A DNA stretch of 64,000 bases from Solea solea. Lineage: Eukaryota > Chordata > Actinopteri > Pleuronectiformes > Soleidae. The position numbers were made by a program, and so were the translations under genes. The notes under the pieces were generated by a model. That model was not told where the DNA came from and did not search any database. It was given only the letters and a program-made list of their open reading frames with translations. The stretch lies in contig NC_081146.1 of NCBI RefSeq assembly GCF_958295425.1, positions 11,702,985 through 11,766,984 on the forward strand, in the 5' to 3' direction. Shown here one piece after another: positions 48,430 through 59,119 of this stretch (positions are counted from its first letter, which is position 1; the number at the start of each line of letters is the position of its first letter).

Positions 48430-49860
48430 TCTCTGAAATTTAGCTTGGGGCCAGCCCCATGCAAGCGTTATAGATTAATTAACCTAATATGATAAATATT
48501 ACACTTGCTTGACATTAGTATGTTGCACGCACTTTTGTTATTGTGAGGACTTTATCGTGCTAATGGTTGTATTTAGCTTAAAAACCCTGCTGAGCCTCAG
48601 AGCTGCTGGCTTTAAAATCAGGTAGCTGAATAGGTAACGACAGGTCTGAAGATAAAGAGTTTGCATTTTTCATATCACTGAAACTGAAATGTATTTTAAG
48701 CTGGTTTCTCTTTTATACGATATGATCAAATAAAAGAAAAAACGTTCTTGTATTGTCGTCTTTTTGCCAACAAATGGTGTTTCTGAAAAGGTCACCTCTG
48801 AAAACACAACAGCAATATTTCACCTGATAGCAAAAGTCAAGACGACCATCCCTCACCACTATGTTTGGCACATGAAATGATATAGTTTTACAGTGGGAGC
48901 ACTTTGAAATCCACAGGGTCTTGGTGGGACGAAATAATGATAGGAGGATATGTGAGACAAAGACTGTGCCCTGCCATTTGTTTGATGTGTCATCCCCGAC
49001 ATTTCCAGCTCTCCTCATTGAATAGTAATAATTTCCATTTTAACTGGACACTTTGTTTTCTCTAAAGTACAGGTGTTTTTTTCTGTATTTTTTTCTACTG
49101 CTTTTATGAGCACTGATTTTTTCACATTTGTTCAAGTTTTAATTTTCCTCTTTATGCTCACAAAAAAACGGTATGTATGTTATGTTTAGCCTTTTAAAAA
49201 ATGGGTTCATTAGACAAAGACTGAAAAATGCATTAACAAATTTCCCCTGCCCACGAGGCCGCTGAACCGTATGCAGAGCTTTATTGTAAAATTCAAAGTC
49301 ATAAAACACTAGACAGAAGCTACCGAGAGAAGCAGCTCACTGTGGTTCTTTGTGTTACAGACGAGACAGAGATCTTTGGATGTTGTTCAAGACTAAAGCT
49401 CCAGTTACTGTATAATAAAGAGATTATTCCACAAGGATATATGATTTATCCGAGGATGCTTTTGAGGCAACATTGATCCATATTCCAATAACTGCTTGTT
49501 TACTGCAGGATATAGATTTTTATTTTTTTTTATATACCCACAGCATTTTATTTTTGTGAGAGCGGCCAGTTACTGATTTAATGCTCACCAGTCAAGTGTT
49601 GTACAAAGCCATTAGCAATAAACTGGAAGTGATATTGTTGATGTCTGACAGATTTACAGTGCTGGAAACCCACCTTATACCCCACACCAAAGTAAGACGA
49701 CGGACTCCCCCCTGTGACTCCCCACACTGTCACTATAATTTATGAATGTAAATACTGCTTCGTCTGTCTAGTAATTACTTTAAGACTACACTTCAATTAG
49801 AGTAGTTAATTAGTGTTTATAGTGTTTGTTTTTCCACCACGCCTTCCGTTTCCCCGTTTC
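48430..49860. other. Non-coding stretch with no recognised gene
   Basis: AT-rich sequence with poly-T runs. GTGTTACAG near 49360 is an isolated acceptor-like site without a convincing exon. Confidence 0.45.
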
Positions 49861-49862
49861 TG

Positions 49863-49930
<68 letters not shown>

Positions 49931-49933
49931 TGT
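49861..49933. repeat. (GT)n microsatellite, interrupted
   Basis: About 36 GT units over 73 bp with two TTTG interruptions. One of the longest dinucleotide arrays in the window. Confidence 0.97.
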
Positions 49934-50196
49934 CACTCTATCTGTGCTCTCCCACTCACTGTCATTTTTAACATCTGCTGCCAAAAACTCTCCCCGAGCA
50001 GTTTCTCAAGTTTAAAAATTGATGAAGTGGTATCATTTTGAGTCTACTTTGAAGTGTGCTCTCCTTGACTCACAGAGCAGTTTGCTGTTGTATTTAAAAA
50101 GTAGCCTTGGCGACTATTTAAGTATTATTTAAAACACTAATCTAACCAGCGTGTGTCCTAATTACCTGTACCAACTGAACACTGCCGGTACTCAAA

Positions 50197-50360
50197 TAAT
50201 AATAATAATAATGATAATAATGGATTTTATTTGTGAGCGCCTTTCAAATGCTCAAGGTCACTTTTCATCTTAAATAAGAAGATAAACCAAACACACAAAA
50301 GTTAAGGTAAAATTAAACAAAAACAGACAAATTAAAAAGTTAAAGATAAAAAGTGAAGGG
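50197..50360 (-). mobile_element. LINE-like 3' end with (AAT)n tail
   Basis: (AAT)n (50197-50220) is followed by GGATTTTATTTGTGAGCGCC, TTTCAAATGCTCAAGGTCAC and an A-rich stretch. In this orientation the tail comes first, so the element lies on the minus strand. GCGCCTTTCAA..CTCAAGGTCAC is a recurrent 3' end in fish LINEs. Truncated. Confidence 0.5.
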
Positions 50361-50980
50361 GAAATAAAACAGACAAGACAGATAACAAAATTATGGATTT
50401 GTTTTATTGAATTAAATATACATTTTAGGATGCTCTGGGACACATCCTCAGTGATGTTTAAAACAATATGCAAGAAATAAGTTTGCTACATTTGGATGTG
50501 CACACGTGTTCTTTACGATTGTAATGCTTACTAATATTACTAGTGATAATACTAGTAAGCAAAAAAATCTTATTAGGTATTTAGTAGTATATAGATTTGT
50601 GTATTTATTGTGTTGTGTTGTGACAAGCATTGCATGTTTGCTTCTAGATAGAGCTACTCCGGTGGTAACTACCACAATTATAACATGTATTAGACATTTA
50701 ATTTCATTTATTCCATTCATGTTAGGCACAAAGCCACTGAGAAACCAAAAACAAATAATAGTAAATACAGTTGTTTGTTTTGTACATTCAATGATCAGAA
50801 ACATGTTTAATTATCCATAGTTTAGTTTTGAAAATCAAACTACTTTATAATGAGGTTTAATGTAGGCATAATGTCATCCTTCTTTACATTTTAGGCTATA
50901 TAGGTTTATTTATTTTTTTAATTTTTAAACTATAATATTTAAATGTGGAATATCATTTTCATCTTCATCTTCTATATTCA
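50361..50980. other. Non-coding stretch with no recognised feature
   Basis: AT-rich. Both strands hold open frames (50448-50804 minus, 50506-50820 plus) that are hydrophobic or basic but carry no family motif. Confidence 0.4.
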
Positions 50981-50984
50981 TGCG

Positions 50985-51165
50985 ACTTGACTTGTGACTT
51001 GCTTGATTCAAAGCAGGGACTCGACTTGACTTGCTTGATTCTTTCAAGAATGTTTTTGGACTTGCTTGAGACTTGAAGGTTGAGACTTGAGAAGTTTGAG
51101 ACTTGATACATGGAGGTTGACACTTGAGACTTGCTTTTGATTTGCATATGTGTGACTTACTCCCA
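50985..51165. repeat. Degenerate GACTTG tandem repeat
   Basis: At least a dozen GACTTG words in about 180 bp (CGACTTGACTTGTGACTTGC, TTGAGACTTGAAGG and similar), ending with TTTGCATATGTGTGACTTAC and TCCCATCTCTG. I recall this exact ending as part of a dispersed fish repeat built from GACTTG hexamers. Confidence 0.75.
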
Positions 51166-51244
51166 TCTCTGCTGAATAATCAGTGATGCCCAAGACAAGA
51201 ATTAGGATTCCCCAAGATAATAATTTCAAGGTCAATGGAAAAAC

Positions 51245-51291
51245 CATAGACCACAGCATTGTTCAGGCTGTTGTGAGTGTTGTGGTCTATG
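51245..51291. repeat. Inverted repeat with 11-bp arms
   Basis: CATAGACCACA (51245-51255) and TGTGGTCTATG (51281-51291) are exact reverse complements around a 25-base loop. Could be a small hairpin or the remnant of an inverted-repeat element. Confidence 0.8.
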
Positions 51292-51299
51292 CATATAAA

Positions 51300-52004
51300 G
51301 TCAGACAATAGACTCGCCAAAATAAATTACGCATGACCCAACAACTGAGACAGATTACAGAAGCCCCAGAAGCCTTTTGATGTGCATTTCGTTTTTTTAC
51401 AATACTCTTCTACTATTGGCCTCAAGTATTTAAGGATTCTTAAAACTTGATGATGAAACATCCACAGTAGATACAGAAGTGGATACGATGATACAAGCAG
51501 AAACTGGGATGGAAAGCAGCTAAACACTGTAAGAGGTTGTGTTTTAGCAGATTATGTTCCCTGCAGGCCAGACGGTATCTGTCACTGTCACGTATTACTG
51601 TGAGCGATTTCTCCACAGTGGTTGGCGTGTGAGTGTCTGTTATGTCAGCATCCTCCCTCCATCACGTACTGTAAGTCTCTTCCTGGAAAACAGATGCTTG
51701 AGGCACAACACAATCAGGGTGTTACACAGATGTCTAAATAAGTGAACACTTATTCAAGATTAAGATTATTATTATTACTCTAATTGGCTCAAACACATGT
51801 GCATTCAATGGGATGGATAGAGTGAGGTAAAGGAAAGACATGAAGAAGGCAGTGATGCAGATGTCCGCTGCTATAAAACAGCATGTACAAACAAATGTTT
51901 TTGGTGGATCCACATAAATTTCACAGTGTGAATTCCAAGTCTGCATAGAAAAACTTCTAAATCACTAATACAAATCAGGTCCATATAAATGTTACTTGAC
52001 TTAT
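51300..52004. other. Non-coding stretch with no recognised feature
   Basis: No gene or element recognised before the TTAA-bounded element. Confidence 0.45.
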
Positions 52005-52318
52005 TTAACCCTTTAACACCTACACCTCAAAACGTCTGCCTGGACATTCTTGCTTATTTTAACCAGAAAATGTCCTGTGAGAAAGTGCTTTTGCCCATTT
52101 TTCCATTCAATATCTGGCAGTTATCTTTAATTTACCGCATGTTAAAGTAGATAATTAACAATTTAAAATGAATCAAAAGCAATAACATTTGTTTGAGTCT
52201 TTGTTTCATATCCAAAAACAGGCCCAAACATGGCAATCACCCCATTCACGCAACAAGCCTCTGCGGCCTCTCCTGGTCAAATCGGCTAGCGCGGAAACAC
52301 AAACAAACAAACGGACAG

Positions 52319-52351
<33 letters not shown>

Positions 52352-52620
52352 AAGAGCCACCAAAAACTATGTAAACTATGTTCAGGCGTTTTTCCAACAC
52401 TCGCCTCTCTGGTGACAAAGATGCTGATTTGCGGGCTTCCTGCAGCAGCGTGAGTTTAGAATTACTGTAATAACCCCACATAGGCTTTGATTTGCAACTT
52501 ACCAGCTTTCAGAAACTGCTGGAGTTCTTCTGATGGCACAAACGGTCACGTAATTACGGTAATGCAAAGCGCGCTTGGGCAAACGTGTCTCATGCGATAC
52601 ACTCTGTGTTAAAGGGTTAA
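52005..52620. mobile_element. piggyBac-type MITE (608 bp plus TTAA flanks)
   Basis: TTAA at 52005-52008 and 52617-52620 flanks perfect 11-bp inverted ends: CCCTTTAACAC on the left and GTGTTAAAGGG on the right. A CCC-start terminus next to a duplicated TTAA is the hallmark of the piggyBac superfamily. There is no transposase; it contains an (AC)n run (52318-52348) and CpG-containing sequence (GGCTAGCGCGG, AAAGCGCGC). Intact borders suggest it is not very old. Confidence 0.85.
52318..52348. repeat. (AC)n microsatellite inside the MITE
   Basis: About 14-15 uninterrupted AC units. Confidence 0.95.
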
Positions 52621-52624
52621 ATAT

Positions 52625-53870
52625 TTAAATGTTGGTGTGTCGCACTCAAGCACAAGTAGACATCTAATAGTGTTGTCAATTTCTGTTGTTAAGTATAATA
52701 AAGTAGAAGTATAAATTCTGTTTTACCTCATGGTTGGGTCATGGGAAATTTACATTTCCCAGAAGATTTACGGAGCATTACTGGTTATTTATGAAGCAAT
52801 TAAAACCCGTCTAGGTGATCTACACAAAAACGATTAATAATCAAGAGGAGCATAATTTAGTCATAACACAGTGGAGTGCTGACATTATACAGTATGTCAT
52901 TTTCCTTGAAAACAACATTATTGAAAACGGGGGAAACTGACGGGTGTAATTTGATGCAATTTCCTCAACCAAGCTCATGAAAAGCCTCTTCCTCTCCCCC
53001 GTGATGGATTTATGAAGAGATTTTTACCAAAATAACATAATGCTGCCATTTCCTAAAGCAGAAATAGGCTGCCAGACCAGTAGCTCTCTTTTTCTAGTGT
53101 CGTTGTCTCTGACCTCAGGTATATGAACCAGAGGAGAAACACACTCAGTGTCTATATAAACGAACATACAATGGCACAAACAGATGGCACACACACACTC
53201 ACACACATAGGTGAGAAGGAGAGGGAGAGGGAGAGGGAGAGAGGAGGAGGTGAAATATTAATGCACAGTACTGAATACAGAGCAGCTCCCTCTGATCCTC
53301 ATTATTCGATAATGGATGATCCTCATTCTATTACTTTTGTATTCAGTAAGTATGTGGGCCAGTTTCATGTGGGCAGCTCAGCTCTGCCCTCTGTACAATA
53401 ATTGTTTGTCTGGCCTGACTGAGTCTGTGTATCTCCCACTGATAACGCTAAACACAATTTCCCCCAGGAGCAGATTTCGCTGAGAAAAACCTGTGCGGTG
53501 CATTTCCCAGTAAAGGGCAAATTAAAGAGAGAAAAACAGACTCCTCTGGACGGAGGATGTGTGTTCACATTGTTAGAATCTTTTACTGTATTTGTGTTCT
53601 TAGAGGGCAAATGAAGGACAGGTGTAATTTGCTGTAATTTCTCTCTCAGGGCCAATGGAGCCATGTTCAGCTGCTACTCCACGTCAGCCTACAGATGAAG
53701 CCGTATTATATGTAGAGTTCTTTTTCTATCCTGCTATTCTTCTATTGTGGCGCTGATGATAACAATGGCACCTTGCTTTGACCTTCACTATGACATTTTA
53801 TCAGATTTGGTCTTGAACTTGAAATGAGTTCATATGTTCTGTATGTGATTTTCTATTACGATGTATGGAC
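52625..53870. other. Non-coding stretch with one hexamer repeat
   Basis: No gene recognised. A purine-rich GGGAGA array at 53214-53250 is listed separately. Confidence 0.45.
53214..53250. repeat. (GGGAGA)n purine tract
   Basis: Imperfect GGGAGA units followed by GGAGGAGG. A short polypurine mirror-type tract. Confidence 0.85.
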
Positions 53871-53967
53871 TATTAGGGCCAAAGTGAAGAGAAAAATAAA
53901 AATATCTCTCGAGAATGAAGTCATAATATTATGAGGAAAAAACATAATATTATAAAATGTTGTATCA

Positions 53968-54225
53968 TTATTTAATTTTATATAATAATAATAATAATAA
54001 TAATAATCTGGTTACAGAACACAGATGTAACCAGCAGTAGCCTTGCAGTCGACCAGGACCAGCCATTTCCTCCTCTACAAAAGAGATGATTTCCTCCAAG
54101 TCTGTGTGATTCTTTCTTCCAAACAGACTCAGTTTTTTGCACAATCTTTTCAAAGTCCTGGTGCTAATGATTATGTGGTGCTGATGCACCAAAAAGTATT
54201 TCCATATTTGTGAAGCCCAGACCAA
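53968..54225 (-). pseudogene. Integrase-like transposase fragment
   Basis: The frame encodes HQHHIIISTRTLKRLCKKLS, LFGRKNHTDLEEIISFVEEE and GRLQGYCWLHL. It resembles the region just before the catalytic integrase core in a transposase family found in many fish genomes (a helix-turn-helix-like ISxRTLxR, then LFRRKN, then FI--QL--SG-LHGYRW). Similarity breaks after WLHL, where the frame runs into poly-Leu encoded by the simple repeat. No catalytic D,D,E residues are present. It sits inside the TA-bounded element, which explains its origin. The superfamily name is not certain. Confidence 0.6.
53983..54006. repeat. (AAT)n microsatellite
   Basis: About eight AAT units inside the TA-bounded element. 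Confidence 0.9.
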
Positions 54226-54369
54226 AATATAACCTCACAAAATGCTCCACGTTCCTCATCTGATCATCTGAGATTTTGCTTTAATAATAATTACGACTTT
54301 ATGCTCATATTATGACTTTATTCTCCAAATATTAATACATTTCTCTTCAGTTTGGCCCTAATATCCCAA

Positions 54370-57300
54370 ACAATATCCTGTCCAGTGTGGATATTTGGTG
54401 GCTGGATCAACTCATCCCTTGTTTCTTTGTTTCTCTTTGGTGATGCATGCGTAAATCGACATCTGGACAAAACCATTAATCTATGTGAGCACTATAATAT
54501 ACAGCATTATAAGTGTGTGTCCATCGTTGATCACTAGAAACCTATCCAGGTGAGGAGCAAAAAAAGAGAAGCAATCGTAAAACCCCTGTGTGATTGAAAT
54601 GTCCCTGTTGTGTATAGATGTCTTAGAGGAGCAATGATAAATCAATAATGCTTGCTATGAAGTTGCTCTTTTTTCACTCCATTTTTCAGAGGCAGGTGAA
54701 AAAAAAAATTGCTCCCTGTCAGGCGCGTTTGCATCTTGCAGGGTTCAATTTATCTAAGCCCCAAAAATAAAGAAATTGCTGCCTCCCCATTGCCTTGAGC
54801 TTGGAGAAATAAACAGTCAATATTTGCTCCTGGGGACCTGCAAGAGGACGTGCACATAAATCACCCAGCATGCACCTGTCCAAAGAATCAGCCACAGAGT
54901 CCTGTGTCATCGCATTTAGGATCATGCTGCTACTGAGGCTCCCCTTCATCTTTGAATCAATGTGCCAGGGGGCACTCAGAGCCGCTGTGGCACTAGAAGG
55001 GACAAAAAAAAATGAAAATTACTTTCCCATCATTTCCAATTGTGCTCCCACGGCAGCCTGTTCACAATCATTTATGTGCTTTTGTCTCAAAGATCGCACA
55101 TTCTCGCCTGACAAGTGTCTTCCTCAGTATAGTTCTCCCTTTCATTTCTCTCTTTACGTGTCAATAAATGGCACTTGTGCAGCGAGATCATTTCTTTCTT
55201 TCTTTTCTTTTTTTTTTTTACAGGAACCTATTTCTGTGCAGATCATAAAACAGTTCATAATTACACCGTGAGCTAATAAAAATATGGAGAGAATCTTGTT
55301 TTGTTAATTGATGCTTTTTAGCACAAGAGCAAATACAGCAGAGAGTTCTGTAAGAAAAAAAAGTAGCTCGAGGCTCAGCGCTAATAGAGTTCTAGTGTTT
55401 GCAATAACTCCTGCTGACAAGTGAAAGGACATCCAGCGGTGAAAATGAGTCTGGATATATATCACTTGTCCAGCTATTTCTGATGCACTTTTCTGAGATA
55501 AATAAGATCCGTTCACTAATGCAACAGGAGTCTCACATCACATCCTGTGTCACTGGGGCCAATCTGCCTCAAAGTGCCTTGAGCCTCTGCCCTTAATAGG
55601 AAATGGACGTAAAGGTCCGGCTAAGCACAACTGATTTACACTGTTTGTATTTACCATGACAATTACAGAGAAACAACAGGTTTATATGCAATATTTGACA
55701 CAACTTGTTGACATGCTGTCTTATTGCGGTAGAATGGTGTATGTAGTGTAAAGAAAACAACAAATATTCCAAGTGAACTGCGTGTAAGTACATAGACTTT
55801 GTCTGAGTGAAATATGCAACGAAACTGTGCAAAATATATGTTACTGCCAAGCATGAGCAATGCTTTTTGAAATCAGTGTTTTGTCTCTCAGTCTAATTGT
55901 TTTATCAGTGGGATATTTATTGGAGTGGAATACAGACAAAAGACCAGCAGAAGAAAAATGGAAACTCATATTGGATAATGGCTTCATCTCTTCTCCTTCT
56001 CCCTCTCTGCCTGCCTGCCTGTCTGTCTGTCTGTCTGTCTGTCTGCTTCTCTCTTAATCTGTTCAATCACTCTCTCGCATATGTCTTTATACGGCTCTCT
56101 GAGGTCTAATTATCGGTGACAGCAAGCTTAACCTGGTTGAACAAATGACGGCGCATAAAGAACACTCCCTTTTTCACCCCAGCAAGCACAAGGTTTTAAT
56201 GCAAGAGCCCTCTAATAGTTTGTGCGTTAAGTGTTAATTGACGGGAATCAGAGTCGCTCTTAAAGTGATGGAAAGGCTCAAGGATGAGAGCATAAAAGAA
56301 AAGAGGGAGCCATAATGTCCAGTGGCACACTTTTAATTGAAAATGCCATTTAATAGAGAGTCGCATAGTGTAGATGGATATCTTTCATTATTGTGGTGTG
56401 ATACAGATCAGTATTGAGTTACCCAGGGAGCACCAAGGATGCGGACTGATGGTGAAAAAATCATTCTCATCATCTAAGTGTTTTTTTCAGGAACATGAAA
56501 TGATACGTAATATTTAATTTGCAGTAATCTTTGATTCCACAATATAAAGCGTTATTTTCGTCTCTTTAATTAGTCCATATTGATGTTATCCGATTAACCC
56601 ACTGTTAAGTGTCATCAAAGGTTAGTCATCTCTGTTTCCCATCACGTAGGTTTCCTTCTTAGACCAAAGGAGAGTGGCAAGTACCAATACATGAGATAAA
56701 ACAGTATTATCAGGAGGTCTGTTTCAAAGACTACCTGTCACAACAGTCATTTTGAAAACAAAGACGGGAGACTAATGGAAGTCTCTGTGAAACCCACGTC
56801 TTTCGGAAATACAGGAATGGAGCAACGTGAGGAGAATCCAAGATGAGATAAGCGGTGATCGAAGTCAATTTCACAAAACTCCGCTCTCAAGTTTCTGTCC
56901 TCTTGTACTACTTTGTGATACAGCATCTAATTTATTCACTTGGCATAGCTTGTGCAGCATTGCTGAATTAGGAAGACTGGAAGCTGTGAATTGCATTTAT
57001 CAGTCGAAGAAAGTTAACGTTGTGCCAGGTGGGAAGATATGAAAGCCTTGCTTCGCCTGTGAAAGAGGGAACACAAAGTTAATCTAAAAGCAGTGGGAGG
57101 CGTACACTCGAGTACATGATAGGACGAGGGCGAGACAGCTTATATTCCATACAAAGTGTGGCTGTTCTGCAGAGATCTTAATGAAAACCCGGGATGAACA
57201 TTGTCATACTTGATGTCCCTTGTTGTGCTCTGCTGCCTCTCCCTAGATAACTCGTGGAAAACCTCCTCTGCTTCATTGAACTTCAAGATAACAACGACCT

Positions 57301-57820
57301 CTAATGCCGTCATTCCGCCTTAATCTGTAGCTTGCGATGTCTTCTGCATTAATCAGATCATTTGTGAATTTCAGTTCAAGAACGGGACGAACTGTGCAAA
57401 AAGGTTATGGATGCTTGATCTGCAATACGTCCACTGTCAAGGTTGTGTCCCCAGTGTGGAGATGCTTCTAGGCTATCCGTCGCCCATGGGTACATTCTCT
57501 TTTGTAGTAATTATTAATATGTGGTATCTAGTGGTTTGCTCGAGGGATATCTTACATAACATGTATGCTTTTTGTTTTTCAAATCCATTTATGTGGAAGG
57601 AAATGGATTAGATTTGAGTTTACATTTTGATAAATATGGTTGCTATTTTGAGTTTATTCAAATGACCATGTCTGGATGAGTCAGCTCAATAAGCTGTTGA
57701 CGCAAATTATAGTAATAAATAAAGAAGAATAATTTAGTAAACATTACTCAAATTGTAATTTTTAATGTTAGGAAGTAAATGAAACAATGCAGAGCATACT
57801 GTGGTTAGGCTCATTGTAGA
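54370..57820. other. Non-coding stretch, apparently single-copy
   Basis: Complex, non-repetitive sequence apart from the CTGT run at 56006-56045 and a T-rich tract near 55193-55220. Segments 54715-55170, 56100-56400 and 57180-57390 have balanced composition and few homopolymers, which sets them apart from the AT-rich surroundings. No exon recognised. Confidence 0.4.
56006..56045. repeat. (CTGC)n-(CTGT)n microsatellite
   Basis: Four CTGC-type units pass into about six CTGT units. Confidence 0.95.
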
Positions 57821-57824
57821 CTCT

Positions 57825-57885
57825 AAATTGGGTAGCTTTATTGTTATTGCAAAATACAATGAAATATAAATACAAAATGTAATAT
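57825..57885 (-). mobile_element. LINE-like tail (TTTATTGTTATTGC type)
   Basis: AGCTTTATTGTTATTGCAAA then ATACAATGAAAT matches the recurrent fish LINE end TTTATTGTCATTG...ACAATGAAATT. A short relic; orientation inferred. Confidence 0.4.
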
Positions 57886-58359
57886 ACAATATAAAATCAC
57901 TGTGTTAAAATAGGGCTGTTTATCAACTCTGTGTATATGTGTTTTAGTGTGTTTGTTCTGGCCTTTAATGCGTCCTGGGTTTAATCTGCACATGTTAAAT
58001 TTAAAGTCGACATGTGGAGATTAAACTCAAAATTGAGGAAAATAAAGTTGTCGATGGTATTCTTGAAACTTGAAATTCTCACAATTTCAAGTTTAATCTC
58101 TTCATGGCAAAAAAAAAAAAAATTCTTCCATAATACTCCTTTTGGTGTCAGTGGAGAAAAAAAAAATCACACTGATGGAGCCAAACTCAAAGTGTGCAGC
58201 CATCTGCCACGGCTGGTTGAGGTGAAAGGAAAAAATGGGGGACAGTGGTGAGGTGGGAGACAAAAGCAGGGAGAGAAAAAGGAAGAGGGAGGTTGGGGGG
58301 TAGAGATTTGAAGCTCAAGACCCTCTCAACCTTCTACCTGCCGAGACACTGTTTAGTGT
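57886..58359. other. Non-coding stretch with no recognised feature
   Basis: Contains an A13-like run near 58110 and a purine-rich patch (58255-58310). No gene. Confidence 0.45.
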
Positions 58360-58430
58360 GGTGTGCCAAATTGACCATAGGTGTGAATGTGGTAATGAAT
58401 GATGGTTTGTCCCTGTGATAGACAAACTCT
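58360..58430 (+). mobile_element. RTE/Rex3-like LINE fragment
   Basis: CCAAATTGACCATAGGTGTG, AATGTGGTAATGAATGATGG and TTTGTCCCTGTGATAG correspond to the middle of the repeat copies at 23441 and 35165. Both edges are lost. Confidence 0.6.
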
Positions 58431-58478
58431 CCTGTTCCCCCTGTAAACCTTACAGATAAGCAGCAAAGAATGAATACA

Positions 58479-59112
58479 TTAAAGGCGACATAGAATGCTT
58501 GTATCACACATATATGTTAGTTATGGAGTGGTCTACTTACATATATTAACTTGTTTTCATGGTTAAAAACCTCCTAATCGCTGCAAACGAGCCGATCAAA
58601 ATATCTCCTCACTGACGCTTTCGTCAGCCGCGCTGTTTCAGACCAAAACCACACCCCCAGAACGTGGACTGTGTTGTGATTGGCCAGCCAACAAGAGCTT
58701 TCCTACTGTCCTGGGATTGGCCAGGTACCTGGAAGTGACGTAATTGGTAGGCCAGCTCTCAGATACACAGCTCCCCCTCTGGCACGGTGGATGCTCTGCA
58801 TCTCAGCAGCTACAACGAGAGTAGTTCTTCTTCTTCTGCGGTTGAATGTACGCAACCGGATGTGTCCGGACTAGTGCCCGCACCAGGAGGCGCTACGGTG
58901 GTGAGAGGAGTGGTGAGGTTTTCTGATGACGACATCAAACTACGGAAGTGCCGATCCGCTTCGCAGAGCCCAGGAAAACAATACAACACTATTTTCTCAG
59001 CAGTGGCTGAACTGTTTGTTCTGAAACTTTAGGGTTTCATAAACGAGGTAATGACGCAGATACACACACAAACGCAGCGTTAATTGGAGCTTCCGGTCTA
59101 TGTGGCCTTTAA
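58479..59112. mobile_element. TTAA-bounded MITE (634 bp)
   Basis: TTAA at 58479-58482 and 59109-59112 flanks inverted ends AGGCGACATAGA and (reverse complement of the right end) AGGCCACATAGA, 11 of 12 matching. The interior is CpG-rich and of higher GC than its surroundings (58620-58990), with short chance frames but no transposase. The TTAA flanks point to the piggyBac group. I recall near-identical sequence dispersed in fish genomes, so it is probably a high-copy family. Confidence 0.8.
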
Positions 59113-59119
59113 TGAGAAA

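Larger units (their letters stand above)
53871..54363. mobile_element. TA-bounded DNA transposon with about 60-bp inverted ends
   Basis: TA at 53871-53872 and 54362-54363 flanks ends TTAGGGCCAAAGTGAAGAGA (left) and, read backwards, TTAGGGCCAAACTGAAGAGA (right). Similarity continues to about 53932 and 54302 through GAGAATRAAGTCATAATAT. The interior keeps a piece of a transposase gene on the minus strand (next entry), so this is an internally deleted copy of an autonomous element. An ATA/AAT simple repeat lies at 53983-54006. Confidence 0.85.

Noticed and set aside
58680..59032. Two frames in GC-rich sequence
   Set aside because: Both lie inside the TTAA-bounded MITE and have no transposase or host motif.
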